A stretch of 64,000 nucleotides of DNA. Origin: an uncultured Chryseobacterium sp. (GTDB lineage: Bacteria; Bacteroidota; Bacteroidia; Flavobacteriales; Weeksellaceae). The notes beneath the pieces were generated by a model, which was not told the DNA's origin, ran no database searches, and was given only the letters and a program-made list of their open reading frames with translations. Made by a program: the position numbers and the translations under genes. Every line of letters begins with the position of its first letter. The first letter of the stretch is position 1. The stretch spans positions 434,001-498,000 of the forward strand of contig CAJYGB010000018.1 in assembly GCA_913774355.1 (NCBI GenBank), written 5' to 3'. Positions 56,398-64,000 of the stretch are shown here, in pieces.

Positions 56398-59211
56398 TTA
56401 AGCGGTTACAGGTCTTTTTACCGGAGCATCGTTTCTGTCGAACACCCTGTTGATTACTGCATTCTGGTTTTTCTCGAACATTTTATGGCTTCCCGGAGCC
56501 GGAGCACCGCTCGGTACCGGAGCAATTACCTGGATCCCCGTATCTCTGAAGTTTCTCAGGATATAAGACCACGCACCCATGTTTTCCGGTTCCTCCTGAG
56601 CCCATACGATTTCTTTTCGGTTTGAATATTTTTCAAAGATCGCTTCGATGGCATCTGTCTGAAGAGGATATAATTGCTCGAATCTTACCAGGGCAATGTT
56701 TTCAGCATTTAGCTCTTCTTTTTTAGCCAGTAGTTCAAAATAAAGCTTACCTGAACAAAGTACTAATTTTTCAATTTTTGCAGGATCTGCTGCAGGATCG
56801 TCAAGGATTGGCTGGAAACTTCCCGTTGCGAAATCCTCAAGCGGGGAAACCACTTTCGGATGTCTCAGCAGAGATTTAGGACTCATAACGATCAACGGCT
56901 TTCTAAATGCCCATTTTAGCTGTCTTCTTAACAGGTGAAAGTAGTTTGCCGGTGAAGTGATATTCGCCACCACCATATTTTCGTTGGCGCAAAGCGTCAG
57001 GAATCTTTCCAGTCTTGCGGAAGAGTGTTCTGCACCTTGTCCTTCTGAACCGTGAGGCAATAGCATAACAAGACCATCTTGGATTTTCCATTTTTCCTCT
57101 GCCGCTGCCAGGTACTGGTCAACGATGATCTGTGCACCGTTTACGAAATCCCCGAACTGAGCTTCCCAAATGGTTAAGGTGTTCGGAGAAGCCATGGCAT
57201 ACCCGTAATCGAAACCTAAAACCCCGTATTCGGAAAGGTGCGAGTTGTAAACATCGAACCTGTTTTCAGAAACGTGTCTCAACGGGATGTATTCTTCTTC
57301 CGTGTCTTCGGTTTTTACCACCGCATGTCTGTGGGAGAATGTTCCTCTTTCCACATCTTCCCCTGAGATTCTTACATTATGACCTTCTACAAGAAGGGTT
57401 GCATAAGCCAGCCATTCCCCAAGTGCCCAGTCTAAAGAATTTCCTTCGATGGCTTTAATTCTGTTTTCAAAAAGTCTCGTGATTTTATTAAGGAACTTTT
57501 TATCAGCCGGAAGTGTAGACATCTTAACGGCCAGTTCCTTCAGCTTTTCAATATCAAATTTCGTATCTACAGGCTGCTGAACCGCTCCTCTCTTGGCGAT
57601 AGGATAATTCGTCCAGTCATCTGCCATGAAAAGATCCATTACGTTTTTCTCGATTTCTTTAGATGCATCGAAATCTTTATCCAGAAGCGCCTTAAATTCA
57701 GTTTCCATTTTAGCGATAACGTCATTGGAAGTCACGTTATCTTTTAATAACTTGTCTTTGTAGATTTCTCTTGGATTCGGATGCTTGGAAATTGTTTTAT
57801 ACAGATTAGGCTGTGTAAATCTCGGTTCGTCCCCTTCATTATGCCCGTATTTTCTGTAACCCAGTAAATCGATGTACACATCTTTACCGAATTTCGCTCT
57901 GAAATCTGCAGCGAAATGGATCGCATGTACTACTGCTTCCGCATCATCCGCATTGACGTGCATCACAGGAGATTCCGTAACTTTTGCAACATCTGTACAG
58001 TACGTGGACGATCTTGCATCCATATAATTGGTCGTAAAGGAAACCTGATTATTTACAACGATATGAACCGTACCCCCCGTTCTATAGCCTTCCAGCGTCA
58101 TCATCTGGGCTACTTCATAAGCGATACCCTGACCTGCCAATGCACCGTCCCCATGAATAATAATCGGTAAAACTTTAGAATAATCTTTGTATTTATCGTC
58201 AACTTTTGCACGGCAGATCCCTTCTACAAGAGCAGCTACCGTTTCAAGGTGAGACGGGTTTGGCGTTAAATTGATCGAAACTTCCTCGCCGGAAGCCGTT
58301 TTGATTTTTTTGGATGAACCTAAATGGTATTTTACGTCTCCCGAGAATACGTCCTCTTCAAATTCTTTGCCTTCGAATTCTGAGAAGATCTGCTTGTACG
58401 ATTTTCCGAAAATGTTGGTAAGCACATTCAGCCTTCCTCTGTGAGCCATTCCTAAGACCACCTCGTCAACGCCTAACTGTGAAGATCTTGTGATCAGCTG
58501 GTCCAATGCAGGAATAAGCGTCTCCCCTCCTTCAAGGGAAAATCTTTTCTGTCCGACAAATTTTGTATGAAGATAATTTTCAAAGGCTACGGCCTGATTT
58601 AATTTTAACAGAATTTCCGTTTTTTCGTTGGCAGAAAGGTTCGGGTGGTTTTCGTTTACCTGAAGCCACTGTTTGATGTAATCTTTCTCTTCAACATTAT
58701 TGATGTGCATATACTCAACCCCTATGGAATCGCAGTAAATATTCTCCAGATGGGTGATCAGCTCCTGCAAGGTTGCCGGTCCTTTCATTCCTGTCTCGAC
58801 CGCACAGTTGAATTTTGTATTCAAATCCGATTTGTCAAGACCGAAGTTTTCAATGTCCAGCGTCGGCGTATAATGTCTTCTTTCCCTAACAGGATTGGTT
58901 TTTGTGAACAGATGCCCTCTTGTCCTGTACGCCTCGATCAGGTTTACTACCTTAAATTCCTTTTTGATGTGTTCCGGAACCTCGCCGTTTGAAGCGGCCT
59001 GCGCTGCCTGCTGTACTATAGGAGCTGAGGCGGCCGGAGCCTGAACATATTGAACGTTATCATCGTCCCCGTAGTTCTCCAGCGCAAAATCGAAGCCCTG
59101 AAAGAAGGCTTTCCATGATGGCTCCAAAGAGTCCGGATATTTTAAGTACTGTTGGTATAAATCCTCAATTAACTGAGAATGAGCTGCGTTTAGGAATGAA
59201 AATCTGTCCAT
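56398..59211 (-). CDS. sucA: 2-oxoglutarate dehydrogenase E1
   Basis: 937 aa. N-terminal E2-binding segment FSFLNAAHSQLIEDLYQQYL, TPP-binding HGDGALAGQGIAYEVAQM, NNQVSFTT, RKYGHNEGDEPRFTQP and the C-terminal VLCSGKLYFELL and LYPLQTDAIEAIF. It decarboxylates 2-oxoglutarate with thiamine diphosphate and loads the lipoyl arm of SucB. The usual N-terminal peptide and all TPP ligands seem intact. First gene of the unit, with a -7 element 47 bp upstream. Confidence 0.97.
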   Translation of the reverse strand: MDRFSFLNAAHSQLIEDLYQQYLKYPDSLEPSWKAFFQGFDFALENYGDDDNVQYVQAPAASAPIVQQAAQAASNGEVPEHIKKEFKVVNLIEAYRTRGHLFTKTNPVRERRHYTPTLDIENFGLDKSDLNTKFNCAVETGMKGPATLQELITHLENIYCDSIGVEYMHINNVEEKDYIKQWLQVNENHPNLSANEKTEILLKLNQAVAFENYLHTKFVGQKRFSLEGGETLIPALDQLITRSSQLGVDEVVLGMAHRGRLNVLTNIFGKSYKQIFSEFEGKEFEEDVFSGDVKYHLGSSKKIKTASGEEVSINLTPNPSHLETVAALVEGICRAKVDDKYKDYSKVLPIIIHGDGALAGQGIAYEVAQMMTLEGYRTGGTVHIVVNNQVSFTTNYMDARSSTYCTDVAKVTESPVMHVNADDAEAVVHAIHFAADFRAKFGKDVYIDLLGYRKYGHNEGDEPRFTQPNLYKTISKHPNPREIYKDKLLKDNVTSNDVIAKMETEFKALLDKDFDASKEIEKNVMDLFMADDWTNYPIAKRGAVQQPVDTKFDIEKLKELAVKMSTLPADKKFLNKITRLFENRIKAIEGNSLDWALGEWLAYATLLVEGHNVRISGEDVERGTFSHRHAVVKTEDTEEEYIPLRHVSENRFDVYNSHLSEYGVLGFDYGYAMASPNTLTIWEAQFGDFVNGAQIIVDQYLAAAEEKWKIQDGLVMLLPHGSEGQGAEHSSARLERFLTLCANENMVVANITSPANYFHLLRRQLKWAFRKPLIVMSPKSLLRHPKVVSPLEDFATGSFQPILDDPAADPAKIEKLVLCSGKLYFELLAKKEELNAENIALVRFEQLYPLQTDAIEAIFEKYSNRKEIVWAQEEPENMGAWSYILRNFRDTGIQVIAPVPSGAPAPGSHKMFEKNQNAVINRVFDRNDAPVKRPVTA

Positions 59212-59257
59212 TATTACAGTTTATCTGTTATTAAAATTTGTTTGTCGAATTAAGCTT

Positions 59258-59265
59258 CAAATTTA
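59258..59265 (-). promoter_or_regulatory. -7 element of sucA
   Basis: Minus-strand TAAATTTG matches TAnnTTTG, 47 bp before the start codon. Confidence 0.5.
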
Positions 59266-59324
59266 ATAAAAAAAACCGACTTGGAGCAGCCTTTAAACTA
59301 TTAAAAAAAGTATAAAATAATTTC

Positions 59325-60365
59325 CTACTTAAATACTGATAATGAGAGTTTCATATTGACATTCTGGTCTTCCAGAGGGCGTTCTATAAAAGTCTGACGA
59401 ATATCATTAAAACGCAGCTCATCTTTCTTTGCCTTCTGGATTAATTGTTGTATAGCCTTCACCCTGCCTTCATAATTTCCCTTGTAATACATCACATAAT
59501 TCTGTGCCGGATTAAGCGTCCTGAAACTGAAATTATTATCTGTAACGCCAAACTTTTTAGACAACGGAATTCCCAGGAAATAAGACACTTCCTTGTCTTT
59601 ATAATTATCGGCATCGGTCACCAGGACCGGATAACCGAATTCATCCTCTTTCTTGCCCAGGTCCATTGTGGTGTAATTGTAGATTTTATTGTAATTCATC
59701 ACAATGTTTTTGTACAATGCATCTTTCTTATTGGAAGCACTTACGTTGATCCCCAGCAACAGCTTTTCTTCCTCATTTTCAACCATAATGCTGTCGTATT
59801 TGATGGCAGCCATCTGATTATCCTTTTCCACCTTATTGCCGAGGACATTTTTAAGGTTCACCATGCTTTTATCGATGTTTTCTGCGAAACGGTCTTCCGT
59901 CCAGAAATTTTCCACCCTTCTCAGAACGGATAGCTTTGGCGTATGCACCACCCAGGTAATTTTTGTTTTTTCTGCAGCCAGGGCTTTGAATTTAACATCC
60001 ACGACGGTCGGGCTCTCATTTTTATCTTCAAAAAGCTGGTACCGGAGCGACTTGTTCGGATTTTCATACCGGATGAACATCTCCCCGTCGGTGTCGTTTT
60101 TAGGATCGGCATAGCTGATAGAGCTTCCTTGTCCTTCGTAAGGCGTATAGTAATCAATATCCACGGATTTGGAGCTCGTGAAGAAGTTGTTCCAGCGCGT
60201 AAAATGCTGCAGGTTATTGAACTGCAAAAAGACCTTTTCCAAAGGGTAATCGATCTCCTTTTCTATTTTGAAATCCTTGCTTTCATCCACAAAATAGTAC
60301 ATCGAAGCCGCATAAGCTCCGATCAGCAAAACAACAAGTACCGCTATGATCTTAAAAAAACGCAT
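59325..60365 (-). CDS. SRPBCC (START-like) family protein with N-terminal membrane anchor
   Basis: 346 aa. One membrane helix at 3-26 (FFKIIAVLVVLLIGAYAASM), then a START/polyketide-cyclase-like domain at about 30-180 (IEKEIDYPLEKVFLQFNNLQ, FTRWNNFFTSS, TKITWVVHTPK). The second half (about 190-346) looks like a GyrI-like or transcription-effector-binding domain. Members bind hydrophobic ligands; the ligand is unknown. A minus-strand TACATTTG (60370-60377) lies only 4 bp before the ATG, so the transcript could be almost leaderless. Confidence 0.78.
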   Translation of the reverse strand: MRFFKIIAVLVVLLIGAYAASMYYFVDESKDFKIEKEIDYPLEKVFLQFNNLQHFTRWNNFFTSSKSVDIDYYTPYEGQGSSISYADPKNDTDGEMFIRYENPNKSLRYQLFEDKNESPTVVDVKFKALAAEKTKITWVVHTPKLSVLRRVENFWTEDRFAENIDKSMVNLKNVLGNKVEKDNQMAAIKYDSIMVENEEEKLLLGINVSASNKKDALYKNIVMNYNKIYNYTTMDLGKKEDEFGYPVLVTDADNYKDKEVSYFLGIPLSKKFGVTDNNFSFRTLNPAQNYVMYYKGNYEGRVKAIQQLIQKAKKDELRFNDIRQTFIERPLEDQNVNMKLSLSVFK

Positions 60366-60389
60366 GACACAAATGTATAGAAAATAACA

Positions 60390-60415
60390 AGAGTGACCAA
60401 TATGAGGGCCACTCT
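60390..60415 (-). terminator. Terminator of glgC
   Basis: AGAGTGACC / GGCCACTCT (one mismatch), 67 bp beyond the glgC stop, T-rich on both sides. Confidence 0.65.
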
Positions 60416-60481
60416 GTTTTAATTTATTTAAGATAAGGAATGAAAAAACAGAAGTTTATTTTCATTGGAGTTATCGTTTTT

Positions 60482-61750
60482 CTATCCGATATGCGTTCCT
60501 GCTCTCAGCACGGCACCTTTCTTCACGACAATAATCCCGTCCTGCACCGAATGCGTTCCGTAATCACCGTCCTTAAGGTGCTTGCCTCCGATGATTCTTA
60601 CGTTGTCGCCAATGTAGCAGTTTTTATCTAAGATTGCTTTCTCAATGTAGCAATATTTCCCGATGCCCATGTTCGGATGACCGTTGTTGTCATTTTCAAC
60701 GATCTCAGCCGTGCCTTGGTAGAAATCAGAACCCATCACATAAGAGTTGACGATGGTACTGCCTTTATCAATGCGTGTACGGTTTCCGATCACTGAATTT
60801 TCAATTTTATCGGCCATGATGATACAGCCGTCTCCAAAAACAGCTTTGCTTACGTAAGAACCGTTAATTTTCGATGGCGGAAGCATCCTCGCTCTGGTGT
60901 AAATCGGTGAAGAAGAAAACAGATTGAATTGAGGAAAATCATGACAAAGATCCAGGTTGGCTTCGTAGAACGACTCAATAGTACCGATATCGGTCCAGTA
61001 GCCTTCATACTGATAGCTCAAAGTGGTATACTTCCCAATTGAATTCGGGATAATGTCTTTCCCGAAATCGTCTCCCGCTCCTTCATCAAACATTTTTTTC
61101 AGGATGCTTTTTGTAAAGATGTAAATCCCCATGGACGCCAGATATTCTTTGCCCAAATGCTTATTTTCGTCAGAAACTTCAGATTTCAGGCCATCCAGCA
61201 TATCATAGCCAGGCTTTTCAACGAAAGAGGTAATATTTCCCTCATCATCGGAACTCAGGATTCCGAAACCTGTGGCATCTTTTGCATTAACAGGAATCGT
61301 GGCAATCGTTACGTCGCCGCCCTTTTCGATATGAAAATCCAGCATTTCTTTAAAATCCATCTGGTACAGCTGGTCTCCGGAAAGGATCAGGATATACTCA
61401 TAATCGTATTTGTCCAGATGTTTCATCGACTGGCGTACGGCATCTGCCGTTCCCTGGTACCAGTTTTCGTTTTCTACATTCTGTTCTGCTGCCAGGATAT
61501 CTACGAATCCTTTGCTGAAAATATCGAAGTGGTAAGAATTTTTGATATGCGAATTCAGTGAAGCTGAATTAAACTGCGTTAAAACCAGGATCTTGTTCAT
61601 TCCTGAATTCAGGCAATTGGAAATAGGAATATCAACCAACCGGTACTTTCCGGCGATCGGAACAGCCGGCTTAGACCTTGAATAGGTAAGAGGAAATAAT
61701 CTGGTTCCTCTTCCGCCTCCTAAAACAATGGATATTACATTGCGATTCAT
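60482..61750 (-). CDS. glgC: Glucose-1-phosphate adenylyltransferase
   Basis: 422 aa. Nucleotidyltransferase N-terminus SIVLGGGRGTRLFPLT with SKPAVPIAGKYRLVDIPISN, catalytic region GTADAVRQ and LSGDQLYQMD, FVEKPGYDML, and the C-terminal left-handed beta helix (KINGSYVSKAVFGDGCIIM ...). It makes ADP-glucose from glucose-1-phosphate and ATP, the committed step of glycogen synthesis. Third gene of the visible glgB-glgA-glgC run, 126 bp after glgA. Confidence 0.96.
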   Translation of the reverse strand: MNRNVISIVLGGGRGTRLFPLTYSRSKPAVPIAGKYRLVDIPISNCLNSGMNKILVLTQFNSASLNSHIKNSYHFDIFSKGFVDILAAEQNVENENWYQGTADAVRQSMKHLDKYDYEYILILSGDQLYQMDFKEMLDFHIEKGGDVTIATIPVNAKDATGFGILSSDDEGNITSFVEKPGYDMLDGLKSEVSDENKHLGKEYLASMGIYIFTKSILKKMFDEGAGDDFGKDIIPNSIGKYTTLSYQYEGYWTDIGTIESFYEANLDLCHDFPQFNLFSSSPIYTRARMLPPSKINGSYVSKAVFGDGCIIMADKIENSVIGNRTRIDKGSTIVNSYVMGSDFYQGTAEIVENDNNGHPNMGIGKYCYIEKAILDKNCYIGDNVRIIGGKHLKDGDYGTHSVQDGIIVVKKGAVLRAGTHIG

Positions 61751-61876
61751 ATACGTACATTTATTTTTTTATTCTTATTATTCTATTTTCCAGCAAATCA
61801 ATTTGAAAAAGATTCTGATTAAATTAAAAAATCCAAAGCTGAATAGGAAAACTAAAATTTTTAATGGTGTAAGTTA

Positions 61877-63283
61877 TTAGTTTTTATATAAATTAATATA
61901 CTTTTCAGCAGATTTTTCCCATGCAAAATCAAAATTCATATTGGCATGAATCAGGTTTTCCATTGTCCCTTTCTGGTTGTATAACAGCAACGCTCTGTTC
62001 ATCGCGTGAATGATGTCATCAACGCCCGGAATGGTGAAATTCAATCCTGCTCCGCCTGTCGAAATATCGTTCACCGTATCCCGCAGGCCTCCCGTATATC
62101 GTACGATCGGAACCGTACCGTATCGCATGGAATACATCTGGTTCAGTCCGCAGGGCTCAACCCTCGATGGCATGAGCAAAAAGTCCGCCGAAGCGTATAT
62201 TTTATGCGAAAGATATTCCTTATATCCGAGGTCCAGCGCAAAATTGCTGTAAATATAGTCGTACTCTTTCAGCTTATTTTCGATATAGGGATTCCCGGAT
62301 CCCAGAATCATGATGTTTAATGCCCCATGAGTCTGCGTAATGCTCCTCCAGACAACATCCGGAAGGAAATCAGCACCCTTCTCGGTAGCAAATCTTCCAA
62401 TGAAGGCAAATAGTGGCAATTCCGGCCGTAGTCCGTATTCTTTACAGAGCTTTTCCTTATTCTTTTTCTTCAGCGCGACTGCATTTTTTTTATTGAAATT
62501 AAAATCCAGCATCGGATCGGTCTCCGGATTCCATACTTCGGTATCAATTCCGTTGATAATCCCGTATGCTTTTCCGAACTCATCCCTTACCAGGCCTTCC
62601 AATCCGCGGAAGCTTACGAAAAGTTCCTCAAGATATCCCTGGGAAACTGTCGTAAAAGCATGTGCACATTTAATCATGCTTGCTAATGGATTAATAAGTC
62701 CGTCCCAATCCATTAGTCCCCATTTGTACCGGTCAAAAGAAGGAATATAACTAGCCATTTCCCAGCTCATCATTCCCTGATATTCGCCGTTGTGAATGGT
62801 GCCAATGGTTTTCACCCCTTTTAAAAAGGAAAATTCCCAGCAATGTTCAATCATAAAAGGAATCAGCCCCGTATGATAATCGTGGCAATGCAGAACATCC
62901 GGACGGATCTGCATCGCGCTGAACCAGTGAAGAACTCCGTGCTGAAAACCGATAAACTGAAAGTTCTCGTCTGCATACCCGTAAGGATTGTCGCGGTCCA
63001 GAAGTCCCGGAATCCTCACCATGTATAATTCAAAGCCCAACACATCTGATTTTTCCTTTAAAACCTGCACCTGGAGCATGTTTGGTCCCTGGTGGATGAA
63101 CCCATCAAAAACTATGTCAAACTCATGGTCGTATATGAAAGATTTGTTATACCAAGGCATAACCACCTTCGCATCAACTCCTTTAATTTTGTTCTGATAT
63201 TTTGGCAAAGCGCCTACGACATCGGCCAACCCTCCTACTTTCGCTACCGGATAACATTCTGTACTGATATGAAATACTGTCAT
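61877..63283 (-). CDS. glgA: Glycogen synthase (ADP-glucose)
   Basis: 468 aa from the ATG at 63283; an in-frame ATG at 63298 is possible, but the inner one has an AGGGA six bases upstream and matches the family start MTVFHISTECYP. GT5 motifs: KVGGLADVVGALPKY (family KxGGL, ADP-glucose binding), HCHDYHTGLIPF, FIGRFATEKGADFLPDVV and MPSRVEPCGLNQMYSMRYGT, followed by TGGLRDTV. It elongates alpha-1,4-glucan. It lies between glgB and glgC. Confidence 0.95.
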   Translation of the reverse strand: MTVFHISTECYPVAKVGGLADVVGALPKYQNKIKGVDAKVVMPWYNKSFIYDHEFDIVFDGFIHQGPNMLQVQVLKEKSDVLGFELYMVRIPGLLDRDNPYGYADENFQFIGFQHGVLHWFSAMQIRPDVLHCHDYHTGLIPFMIEHCWEFSFLKGVKTIGTIHNGEYQGMMSWEMASYIPSFDRYKWGLMDWDGLINPLASMIKCAHAFTTVSQGYLEELFVSFRGLEGLVRDEFGKAYGIINGIDTEVWNPETDPMLDFNFNKKNAVALKKKNKEKLCKEYGLRPELPLFAFIGRFATEKGADFLPDVVWRSITQTHGALNIMILGSGNPYIENKLKEYDYIYSNFALDLGYKEYLSHKIYASADFLLMPSRVEPCGLNQMYSMRYGTVPIVRYTGGLRDTVNDISTGGAGLNFTIPGVDDIIHAMNRALLLYNQKGTMENLIHANMNFDFAWEKSAEKYINLYKN

Positions 63284-63417
63284 ATTTTTCCCTATCATTT
63301 ATTGTTTTACTATTCTGAAGTTTATTATTTATAAAAATTTTGCACGTGCTGAACTTAATTTAGTTTTATTTATGCCTGCAAACTGACAAGATGTTCACTT
63401 CCGTACTTATTCTGCGA

Positions 63418-63999
63418 TCAAAATTTATTATTTCCGGAACGCTTTATAGACATGCTCTCTTTTTTATCTTTTATATTGATTGTTTTCACTTTCTCTACAT
63501 TCATATGTTTCTTTCTTAAAACCACTCCGGCCAGTGGGGGCAGCTTAATGCTGATGGATTTTTTATGTCCTTTGTATTCTTCCTGATCTTCTCTGAATAT
63601 ATCCGGTTCTACCCCGCTTCCGGCGTATTTTTCATCATCGGAACTAAAAATAATCTCCCAATGACTTCCTGCGTCGACTCCGATTTTATAATCCAAAACC
63701 CTTGGTGTTAAATTCAGAATAATCATCAGGACATTGTCTTTCTTTTTTCCTTTTCTCAGATAAATATATACCGAATTGTCCGTATCATCAGCCTCTACCC
63801 ATTCGAAACCTTCCGGACTGAACTGATTTTCGTAAAATGCCGTTTCCTTACGGTAAAGATGGTTTAAATCTTTCACCAAAGTCTGCAGTCCTTTATGAAC
63901 AGGATAATCCAGCAGATGCCAGTCCAGGCTCTTCTTGAAATTCCACTCGCTGGTTTGCCCGAATTCGTCGCCCATGAAAAGCAGCTTTGCTCCAGGATG
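63418..63999 (-). CDS. glgB: 1,4-alpha-glucan branching enzyme, C-terminal part (gene continues beyond window)
   Basis: The frame is open to the right edge and reads HPGAKLLFMGDEFGQTSEWN, the conserved late part of GH13_9 branching enzymes, so the ATG at 63975 is not the start. It then goes through LDWHLLDYPVHKGLQTLVKD, the C-terminal beta domain (VYIYLRKGKKKDNVLMIILN), and DAGSHWEIIFSSDD. After the usual end PPLAGVVLRKK there is an extra basic tail of about 30 residues (VEKVKTINIKDKKESMSIKR). It makes alpha-1,6 branches in glycogen and is first in the visible glgB-glgA-glgC order. Confidence 0.93.
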   Translation of the reverse strand, partial: HPGAKLLFMGDEFGQTSEWNFKKSLDWHLLDYPVHKGLQTLVKDLNHLYRKETAFYENQFSPEGFEWVEADDTDNSVYIYLRKGKKKDNVLMIILNLTPRVLDYKIGVDAGSHWEIIFSSDDEKYAGSGVEPDIFREDQEEYKGHKKSISIKLPPLAGVVLRKKHMNVEKVKTINIKDKKESMSIKRSGNNKF

Positions 64000-64000
64000 C

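Noticed and set aside
59445..59933. 162-aa open frame antisense to the SRPBCC gene
   Set aside because: Ile/Phe/His-rich shadow of a supported gene, no homologous motif.

Overview
The window is about 64 kb of low-GC chromosome from a Bacteroidota bacterium of class Flavobacteriia, most like Chryseobacterium or a close relative in Weeksellaceae. This rests on type IX secretion (T9SS) sorting domains on three secreted proteins, promoters with the Bacteroidota -7 element TAnnTTTG, few Shine-Dalgarno sites, an F-ATPase operon without beta and epsilon, the S6-S18-L9 ribosomal cluster without ssb, and Bacteroidota-type families (DUF4920, PG_1098-like methyltransferase, UMF1-type MFS). Nearly all of it is core genome. 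I see no rRNA, tRNA, CRISPR array, transposase, prophage or defence island.

Layout. 0-7 kb: DUF4920 protein (cut at the left edge), M14 carboxypeptidase, an 840-bp gene-free region with a phased array of operator-like boxes in front of an XRE regulator, then mevalonate kinase, UbiA-type prenyltransferase and proline dehydrogenase on the minus strand. 6.6-24.7 kb: secreted metalloprotease, UMF1 transporter, thiolase, an ECF sigma / membrane-anchored partner / envelope protein operon, NupG-like permease, bifunctional nuclease, EtfB-EtfA, an SDR, a T9SS protein, M20 dipeptidase, a lipoprotein and a PG_1098-like methyltransferase. 24.7-28.6 kb: a GxxExxY protein flanked by inverted and tandem repeats, methylmalonyl-CoA mutase small subunit, DivIC, uridine kinase, tandem repeats and ClpS. 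28.6-36 kb: CNNM/CBS protein and the ATP synthase operon (AtpI-position gene, a, c, b, delta, an unknown secreted protein, alpha, gamma). 36-43.6 kb: Ffh, a TM2 protein, five consecutive outer-membrane beta-barrel genes, PhoH and a DUF62 enzyme. 43.6-55 kb: a branched-chain-type E2, an unknown protein, a ClC antiporter, a T9SS GEVED protein, S6-S18-L9, a thioredoxin-like protein, a lipid A acyltransferase, a GT2 and an exonuclease. 54.6-64 kb: ApaG, OdhB-OdhA, an SRPBCC protein and the glycogen genes glgC-glgA-glgB (glgB cut at the right edge).

How it fits together: EtfAB, thiolase, proline dehydrogenase, methylmalonyl-CoA mutase and 2-oxoglutarate dehydrogenase feed the respiratory chain and ATP synthase. 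Mevalonate kinase and the prenyltransferase belong to isoprenoid metabolism. The acyltransferase, GT2, beta-barrels and ECF operon serve the envelope.

The least explained material is non-coding. At least five families of small palindromic or tandem intergenic repeats are present, one of them bracketing the GxxExxY gene. There is also the operator array before the XRE gene, dyads before etfB, and a strong hairpin after atpE. The unknown secreted protein embedded in the ATP synthase operon is the most interesting coding anomaly. No complete new multi-gene system stands out.
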